Source of the DNA: Acidobacteriota bacterium
GTDB lineage: Bacteria; Acidobacteriota; UBA6911
Length of the DNA: 63,169 bases
Assembly: GCA_012719455.1 (NCBI GenBank)
Contig: JAAYAJ010000024.1
Location: forward strand, 1 to 63,169
Direction: 5' to 3'
In this document: piece after piece, positions 57,614 through 63,169 of the stretch
Position numbering within the stretch: position 1 is the stretch's first letter
Layout of the letters: each line of letters starts with the position of its first letter
Made by a program: the position numbers and the translations under genes
The notes under the pieces: generated by a model
Database searches by the model: none
Told to the model about the DNA's origin: nothing
Seen by the model: the letters and a program-made list of their open reading frames with translations, nothing else

Positions 57614-60022
57614 ATGGATACACTAGATGCCGATCCCGGTCTACGCGAGGCGTTGTCGGTTATGAGGCAGTTCCTGTCGGATGTGGTCTCCCCCGTGCAG
57701 GCGGCCGATGCTGTGACCGATCTCATGGGGCGCGCGCCCGAGACTGCCTCGACTGAAATCATCCACTGGATCTCGACCCGCATCGCGAGGGCGCAGGGCG
57801 CGGACGTTTCCATGGCCGACTACGTCTATCATGCTGTGAGCAAACTCCGATACCTCTCCCATCTTGAGCTGATTCCCGCCGCCCGTCTCGATCCCTGGAT
57901 AGCAAGGGTGGGGCGGCTATTGGTAGATTATTGCCCGCAGGAGGAACGCGCGGCGCTACGCGAGAACCTGGAGTACTTGGTCCTCGGGCAGGTGGACCTC
58001 GAGGCGCCGGCCGATCTGATCCACCGCCACGTGTATCCTCTAGGCGTGGGAGAGGCGGCGGAAGGGACGGACGCACGCCTCCGGCGCATAAGCCTGCTCG
58101 AAAAACGGCTGGCGGAGGCCGTCCGTGACCCCGCACCCCCCCGTGCGGCCCCCGAGGAGGAGGAGGAAGACGCCGTCCCGCACCTGATCGCCAACGCCAT
58201 CACCCACGTGCGCGACAGCGGGGAACTCGAGCGGCTCCAGGAAAACCTGCGCGCTCTGGGGATCGAGGCGGGAACGGACCAGATCTTCCGCAGGCTGGGC
58301 CAGAGCCTGCCGGGGTGGATGATCGCCACCACCGGGGATGGAGCGGTCGATTCGCGCAACCCCGCCGTGGAGGCGATGCGGCAGCTCATCCGCCTGGCCG
58401 AAAGCCGCTGGGATGGCTACCGGCGCTTTCAGGATATGGTGCAGGCTGCGGTGGAGCAGTTCAATACAGGTTCGCTCGCCCGGGCGGCGACCATTTTCGA
58501 CCTTGCCCTGGAAATCGGTTCGAGCGGAAGTGTGGAAGCGGATGCGGTGGCTGGCGTGCGCGCAACGGCGCACGCTTCCCTCAGCCTGGACCAGGTGCGC
58601 GCTCTAGCCCGGGAGCGCGACCGGCGCCCGCTGCTGGTCAGGGTGTTCAACTTTTTCGACGAGTTTTCCCCGGCACGGCTGCTCGAGCGGCTGCGCACGG
58701 AAGAACAGCGGGACCGGCGCAGGCTCCTGCTCGACCTGCTGGCGGTGCACGGGGCCCCTGCCCGTCGGCTGGCGTTCGAACTGCTGGGGGAGAAGGGGTT
58801 GGACTTGAGCGCGGACTGGCATTTCGCCCGTAACCTGGTTTGCATCCTGACGCTCATCCCCTCCTCCGGCGAAGTCCCCCCGGGGGAGGAAATCGCGCGG
58901 GTGGAGGCACTGGCACGCCTGGAGTTGCCGGCTCCGCTGGTGCGCGAGGTGGTCAAGCTCGCGGGGCAGGCTCCCTGCCCGGAAGCGGAGACCCTGCTCT
59001 TACGCCTTGCGGATGAGCTGGAGGAGGCGGCTGCCGGGCGACCGCAGATGCTGTCGCTGCTGGACCGGACCATCTACGCCTTGGCGCAGCAGGGAACCCC
59101 GAAGGCCAACTTGCGGGTGGTCCGGCACGGGATAGGGGGGAGTTCAAAGTTGGGGGAGACCGCGGCACGGCTGGCTTACCTAGGCAGCCAGGACCTTGGT
59201 GAGGACCGCGAAACCCTCTCCCTGCTGCTGAAGACGCTCAAGAACGCCAAGCCGAAGCGGATCTTCGGCCTGACACTGCAGAAGAACGAGATGCTGGTGC
59301 TGGGCGTCATCCGGGCGCTTTCTTCCACTCCCGACCCGGCCGTGAAGCAGCTGCTCGGGATGATCGCATCGCGCTATGCCGAGGAGCGGTTTGGGAAGGT
59401 GGCGGCGGAGACGCTGAGGGGGTTCAATGTGGCGGATAGGACGTCGGAACGCACCCTCGCCGGTGACCTGGAGCTTTTCGGGTTGCCCGACCTGCTGCGG
59501 CGACTTGCCGGGCTGAAGGCGACGGGGACGCTGGTGCTGCGCAATCCAAAGGGAACCCCCATCGGAACCTTGGGCTTGGTTTCGGGCGGACTCCAGAGCT
59601 GCACGGCGGGGCGGCTCGAGGGGGTGGAGGCGGCCTGGCAGCTGCTGGAGCGGCCGGCGCCCGGGACATTTTCCTTCCAGGGGCGTAAGGAAGACGAGGA
59701 CACTCACCTACCGGAAGGCGGACAGGGAGCGAAAGGGGGTGTCCACGACCTGCAGGAGGTGCTGGCCGAGGGGATGCGGCGTTATGACGAGCTGCAGCGG
59801 GCGCGGGCGCTCGTGCCTGATTTTGCCCTGCTCCGGCGCAAGGGACCTGAGCCACTTCCGGAGGAGGATCCGGGGGCGAAAGCCCTGGCGGCGCAGATCT
59901 GGCCCCGGACGGCCGATGGGGTTACTCCCGAGGAGTGTGAGGCCGCATGTGCCGCAGATGCCTACCAGGTCCGCCGCCTGCTCGCCCGCTGGGTGGAGGA
60001 GGAGATCCTGGACGTCAATTAG
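57614..60022 (+). CDS. Large HEAT/helical-repeat-like protein with C-terminal DUF4388
   Basis: An 802-residue cytoplasmic protein without signal or membrane segments. The first about 600 residues are helical and rich in Leu/Ala/Arg, with HEAT-like character (PDPAVKQLLGMIASRYAEER, LLLDLLAVHGAPARRLAFEL). From about 620, the segment TLAGDLELFGLPDLLRRLAG to ...GTFSFQG is a DUF4388/PatA-type domain found in gliding-motility and two-component-linked proteins. The tail has KALAAQIWPRTADGVT and RWVEEEILDVN, as in domains that follow DUF4388. AAAGGGAG precedes the ATG. A role in motility or signalling is suggested by the family only. Confidence 0.75.
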   Translation: MDTLDADPGLREALSVMRQFLSDVVSPVQAADAVTDLMGRAPETASTEIIHWISTRIARAQGADVSMADYVYHAVSKLRYLSHLELIPAARLDPWIARVGRLLVDYCPQEERAALRENLEYLVLGQVDLEAPADLIHRHVYPLGVGEAAEGTDARLRRISLLEKRLAEAVRDPAPPRAAPEEEEEDAVPHLIANAITHVRDSGELERLQENLRALGIEAGTDQIFRRLGQSLPGWMIATTGDGAVDSRNPAVEAMRQLIRLAESRWDGYRRFQDMVQAAVEQFNTGSLARAATIFDLALEIGSSGSVEADAVAGVRATAHASLSLDQVRALARERDRRPLLVRVFNFFDEFSPARLLERLRTEEQRDRRRLLLDLLAVHGAPARRLAFELLGEKGLDLSADWHFARNLVCILTLIPSSGEVPPGEEIARVEALARLELPAPLVREVVKLAGQAPCPEAETLLLRLADELEEAAAGRPQMLSLLDRTIYALAQQGTPKANLRVVRHGIGGSSKLGETAARLAYLGSQDLGEDRETLSLLLKTLKNAKPKRIFGLTLQKNEMLVLGVIRALSSTPDPAVKQLLGMIASRYAEERFGKVAAETLRGFNVADRTSERTLAGDLELFGLPDLLRRLAGLKATGTLVLRNPKGTPIGTLGLVSGGLQSCTAGRLEGVEAAWQLLERPAPGTFSFQGRKEDEDTHLPEGGQGAKGGVHDLQEVLAEGMRRYDELQRARALVPDFALLRRKGPEPLPEEDPGAKALAAQIWPRTADGVTPEECEAACAADAYQVRRLLARWVEEEILDVN

Positions 60023-60115
60023 CAAGCCGGCGGAAAATGTGGACACTCTCCTGTTCAAGGTGTGGACAGCGACACAATCCGGGAGCCCGAGAAAGGGACG
60101 GATGGTCTGTCAAGC

Positions 60116-60205
60116 AAATCCTGGACATCCACTCTTTGACTCGGAACGCAATCCTGGACAATCACATTGGCTGTTTGCGTCTCCAATCAGTGGATGTCCA
60201 CAATT
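60116..60205. repeat. REP cluster 10 (three units)
   Basis: Units at 60116-60138, 60149-60173 (degenerate) and inverted 60184-60205. The last ends ten bases before the tautomerase ATG, just ahead of its GGGGAGA ribosome-binding site. Confidence 0.83.
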
Positions 60206-60214
60206 AGGGGAGAC

Positions 60215-60448
60215 ATGCCTCATATCATCGTGAAGCTCTATCCGGGGAGGCCGCGGGAGGTGCTTGACCGGCTGGCCGAAAAGATCGCAGCGGATGTTAT
60301 GGAGATCGCGGGGTGCGAGAGAAAGGCGGTGTCGGTGGTTTTAGAGGAGGTGCCCTAGGCGGAATGGGCCGAACGCGTCTGCCGCCCCGATATCTTGGAT
60401 AAGGCAGGGTCTCTGGCTATAAAGCCCGGCTACAACCCGTTTGACTGA
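60215..60448 (+). pseudogene. 4-oxalocrotonate tautomerase-family protein interrupted by in-frame UAG
   Basis: The first 47 codons encode a PptA-like tautomerase with N-terminal Pro (MPHIIVKLYPGRPREVLDRL, catalytic P2) and AVSVVLEEVP. TAG at 60356-60358 stops it, but the same frame continues as AEWAERVCRPDILDKAGSLA and IKPGYNPFD up to TGA at 60446-60448. The continuation matches the usual family C-terminus (a DWAEKVYKPDI and KPGY pattern). Total length with the amber codon counted is 77 codons, exactly the PptA length. Simplest reading: a recent nonsense mutation. Readthrough or amber suppression is the alternative. GGGGAGA precedes the ATG. Confidence 0.75.
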
Positions 60449-60518
60449 CCGCTGCCAGTCATCGGATCTCCCGCAAGGATGCGGGTTTCCCGTCAACGGA
60501 TGGTTGACCGGAATTCCA

Positions 60519-60597
60519 CAATCGGTGGATGTCCACTCTTGAGGCGAATAAGTGGGTGTCCACAATTTTGGCCATTCCGTGGATGTCCAGGATTGCG
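60519..60597. repeat. REP cluster 11 (three units) next to tRNA-Ser
   Basis: Units at 60519-60541, 60544-60570 and 60572-60597, all in the inverted orientation. The last one lies 10 bp from the 3' end of the tRNA gene. Confidence 0.85.
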
Positions 60598-60607
60598 TGG
60601 CTGCGGG

Positions 60608-60697
<90 letters not shown>

Positions 60698-60850
60698 CGG
60701 TCGCGCGTGCCGGCGCGGATGCCGGCGGGAGTGTAGATTGTATGTCGCCCCCGCCCCGGCCGCAAGTCATTAAAAGAGTTTTTCTCCCGGGCGTCCGCCT
60801 TTGGTATATGCTTGGGGCGAGGCGGCCGGCTCACCCGGCGCGCATTGCCT

Positions 60851-63169
60851 ATGAACGACCAGCCCGGATTCCAGAAAACTCCGGACGATCTCCGGACACG
60901 GCGTTATGTGCTCGGTGCGATAATTTTCCTTGCCCTGGCACTCGTGGCGACGCACACCTTCCTGCACCGGACATCGGTTGGCAGCCAGCGTTTCATAGGG
61001 ATGACGTGGATCGTCTATACAGGGACCTTCCTGGCGCTGCTGGCGCTGCTGGTTTTGGCCACGATCCTGGGGCGCAACCTTATAAAGCTTTATTTCGAGC
61101 GCCGAAGCGGGCGGCTTGGCAGCGGGTTCAAGACCAAGCTGGTGCGCACCTTCATCGGTCTTTCGCTCCTTCCGGCGCTGCTGCTGTTCCTTTTGGCTTA
61201 CACCCTCATCAGCTCCTCCATCGAGAAGTGGTTCCGGGCGCCCACGGCGCAGATGATGGACAAGAGCCGCATTCTGGCCGAGCAGTACTACGCCGAGGCG
61301 GAGGAGCGGGCTAAGCATTTCGCCGGCAGCATTGCCGGCCACCTCCATTCCGACGAGGGGATCCTGGCCGGGCCGGGTGAAAAGACAACCCTCCGCCTTC
61401 GGGAACTGGCCACGGAATTCGCCGTCGGCGCCATCGAGGTTTACCGGTCTGACGGCCGGTTGGCTGCCACTTCCGGGCCGGCGCTCTCCCCCGCCGCGCA
61501 TGGGGAGATTCGCGCGCACCTGGTCCGGCAGGCGCTCCAGGGGACGCCCGGTTTCGGTGTTCATCGGGTCGATCCCAACGATCCCTGGAATGAGATCAGC
61601 TACGCTACGGCCCCCATCACCGGCTCCGAAGGTCGGACGGCAGGGGCGGTCCTGACCGAAAGCCTGCACCCGACTAGCGCCCAGACCTGGGCGGATGTGG
61701 TCATGGACGCCTACCAAAAGTACGGGCAGCTGGAGCGGGAGCAGAGCTCGCTCCGCTTCAACATCCTCCTCATCCTGGTGCTGGCTACGTTACTGATCGT
61801 CTTTGCCTTCGCCTGGTTCGCTCTCTACCTGGCCAAGCGCATCACCGTGCCGATCCAGGCGCTGGCCGAGGGGGCGGCGGAGGTAGCCGCGGGGAACCTC
61901 GGGCATAGGGTCGAATGCCAGGCGTTCGACGAGTTGGGGAGCCTGGTGACCCGGTTCAACCTGATGACTGCCGACCTCGAGGAGAACGAGCGCCGCATCC
62001 GGGCGGCACAGGAGAACCTGAGCCGCACCAGCCTTGAAAACGAGGCCCGCCGCCGTTACATCGAGACTATCCTGCAGACGATTGCCACCGGGGTGATCGC
62101 CCTGGATGCGGGCGGCCGGGTCAGGACCATGAACCAGGCTGCGCTCAGGATGCTGGGGATCGCGCCGCCCGGGGAAAGCGCCCCCTTGGAGGAGGTGGTC
62201 GCCCCTCCGGTGTGCGGCGCGCTCCGCCAGCTGCTCCGGAAGGCGGAAGTGCTTGGGACAGAGGTCAAGAACATCGAGCTGGCGGCCCCGGGGGGAACGC
62301 GGCAGCTTGCGGCCACGGCGACGCCCCTCGTGGATGGCGACGGCGCGCGCGCAGGCTGGGTGGTGGTGCTTGATGACATGACTGAATTCCTCCGGATGGA
62401 GAAGATAGCGGCGTGGCAGGAGGTTGCCCGCCGCCTGGCCCACGAGATCAAAAACCCCCTGACCCCTATCCAGCTCTCTGCCGAGAGGATCCTGAAGAGG
62501 TACAGACAGCTCGCTCCCGACGACTCGCAGGGGGCTGCCGGCCGGGAGGAATTCGGCCGGTTCGACCGTCTCCTCGAGGAGGGTGTCAAGGTTATCATCC
62601 AGGAGGCGGGATCGCTCAAGAGCCTCGTTGACGAATTTTCCCGCTTCGCCCGTCTTCCAGAGGTGCGGCTCGAGGACGCGGACCTGAACGGTATCCTTGA
62701 GCAGACGCTGCAGATCTACGATGACCGGATGCAGGGAGTGGAGGTGCGGAGGGAGTACGGAGAGATCCCGACGCTCCGGCTCGACCCAGAGCAGATGAAG
62801 CGGGTGTTCATCAATCTTTTCGATAACGCCCTGGAGGCTCTCGCGCGCAAGGATGAGTCCCGGCTCCCCTCCTCCGCTGCCGGAGTAGGTATTGATGAGC
62901 CCAGGACGACCGCCTGCGCATCCGGACTACGTACGGGGGAGGCACCGACCGACCTGGAGGGTTTGGGGCCGGACCAGAAACCTTCCGGGACGGCGGGTTC
63001 GACCGGCGGAGAGAAGATCCTCCAGGTCCGCACCTCCTGGGATCGGGTGCGGCAGCGGGCGCGGGTGGAGATCGGCGACAGCGGCGGCGGCTTTCCCAAG
63101 GAGTACCGGGACAGCGTTTTTCTCCCCTATTTCTCGATTCGGAAGGGAGGAACCGGTCTGGGCCTCGCC
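60851..63169 (+). CDS. NtrY-like membrane sensor histidine kinase (3' end beyond window)
   Basis: At least 773 residues. Three or four transmembrane helices come first (about residues 19-40, 50-75, 95-120), then an extracytoplasmic region (about 125-300), a further helix (AFAWFALYLAKRI region, near 305-335), HAMP, a PAS domain (ETILQTIATGVIALDAGGRV) and HisKA with ARRLAHEIKNPLTPIQLSAE, matching the NtrY family. The ATPase N-box reads FINLFDNALEALA, and G1 IGDSGGGFPKEYR; between them lies an atypical low-complexity insert of about 50 residues. The final visible residues are RKGGTGLGLA of the lid. Such kinases usually pair with an NtrX-like regulator, which would lie beyond the right edge. Confidence 0.88.
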   Translation, partial: MNDQPGFQKTPDDLRTRRYVLGAIIFLALALVATHTFLHRTSVGSQRFIGMTWIVYTGTFLALLALLVLATILGRNLIKLYFERRSGRLGSGFKTKLVRTFIGLSLLPALLLFLLAYTLISSSIEKWFRAPTAQMMDKSRILAEQYYAEAEERAKHFAGSIAGHLHSDEGILAGPGEKTTLRLRELATEFAVGAIEVYRSDGRLAATSGPALSPAAHGEIRAHLVRQALQGTPGFGVHRVDPNDPWNEISYATAPITGSEGRTAGAVLTESLHPTSAQTWADVVMDAYQKYGQLEREQSSLRFNILLILVLATLLIVFAFAWFALYLAKRITVPIQALAEGAAEVAAGNLGHRVECQAFDELGSLVTRFNLMTADLEENERRIRAAQENLSRTSLENEARRRYIETILQTIATGVIALDAGGRVRTMNQAALRMLGIAPPGESAPLEEVVAPPVCGALRQLLRKAEVLGTEVKNIELAAPGGTRQLAATATPLVDGDGARAGWVVVLDDMTEFLRMEKIAAWQEVARRLAHEIKNPLTPIQLSAERILKRYRQLAPDDSQGAAGREEFGRFDRLLEEGVKVIIQEAGSLKSLVDEFSRFARLPEVRLEDADLNGILEQTLQIYDDRMQGVEVRREYGEIPTLRLDPEQMKRVFINLFDNALEALARKDESRLPSSAAGVGIDEPRTTACASGLRTGEAPTDLEGLGPDQKPSGTAGSTGGEKILQVRTSWDRVRQRARVEIGDSGGGFPKEYRDSVFLPYFSIRKGGTGLGLA

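Noticed and set aside
60356-60358. Selenocysteine as explanation for the interrupted tautomerase
   Set aside because: The codon is UAG, not UGA, and no SECIS-like hairpin follows closely.

Overview
The window looks like a piece of a GC-rich, Gram-negative bacterial chromosome. It carries a type IV pilus retraction ATPase, two TonB-dependent receptors, lipoproteins, a dTDP-rhamnose pathway and an NtrY-type kinase. Several features (the DUF8021-like secreted protein, the DUF4388 protein, the PEP/pyruvate-binding relic, the abundance of fused two-component proteins) recall Acidobacteriota or deltaproteobacterial-type genomes, but I cannot fix the phylum from sequence alone.

Layout. 1-6.4 kb: pilT (cut by the window edge), an AAE-family transporter, and a minus-strand signalling set made of a Cache-HAMP histidine kinase, a lone receiver, and a receiver fused to a formate/nitrite channel. 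6.5-12.2 kb: PPOX-like flavoprotein, two overlapping sugar-nucleotide epimerases (one with a CBS pair), an RRM RNA-binding protein and a CoA-transferase. 12.3-19.2 kb: B12-binding radical SAM protein, two gene relics, a TonB receptor, a triple-LysM NlpC/P60 endopeptidase and a TlpA-like lipoprotein. 19.2-30.6 kb: M16 peptidase, HD protein, VKOR-DsbA fusion, Uup-type ABC-F ATPase, CoA-disulfide-reductase-like enzyme, DUF3109 protein with a histone-H1-like tail, and glutaminyl cyclotransferase next to a MITE. 31-36.9 kb: phosphate uptake operon pstC-pstA-pstS-pstB-phoU. 36.9-46.8 kb: MFS transporter, RAYT transposase, release factor 3, UDP-glucuronate-epimerase-like gene, rmlB-rmlC-rmlA and an SDR. 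47.3-54.6 kb: a visibly more AT-rich block with a TonB receptor, an HgdC-type ATPase activator, an HgdB-type (double-cubane-like) protein, and an ABC permease and binding protein. 54.8-63.2 kb: esterase, DUF8021-like protein, DUF4388 protein, a tautomerase interrupted by an in-frame amber codon, tRNA-Ser(GGA) and an NtrY-like kinase (cut by the window edge).

The most striking signal is a dispersed repeat family built on the near-palindrome GTGGA(TG/CA)TCCAC with AAT-rich flanks. About 50 copies lie in 14 clusters between 19.2 and 60.6 kb, often as inverted pairs with 16-17 bp arms and a 15-nt loop, with arm changes that preserve pairing at some loci. They flank a Y1/HUH transposase of the REP-associated (RAYT) type and include one hairpin inserted in frame inside an ABC-F ATPase gene. 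The same territory is rich in 220-290 bp tandem duplications of gene ends, at different stages of decay. The family is absent from 1-19 kb and from the AT-rich block.

Two systems may be worth following up: (i) this RAYT/REP family and its associated gene-end duplications; (ii) the TonB receptor / HgdC-HgdB / ABC uptake block, which reads as uptake of an unknown compound coupled to an ATP-driven low-potential reductase. The receiver-FNT fusion beside its kinase is a third candidate. Coordinates, repeat counts and identities were derived by eye.
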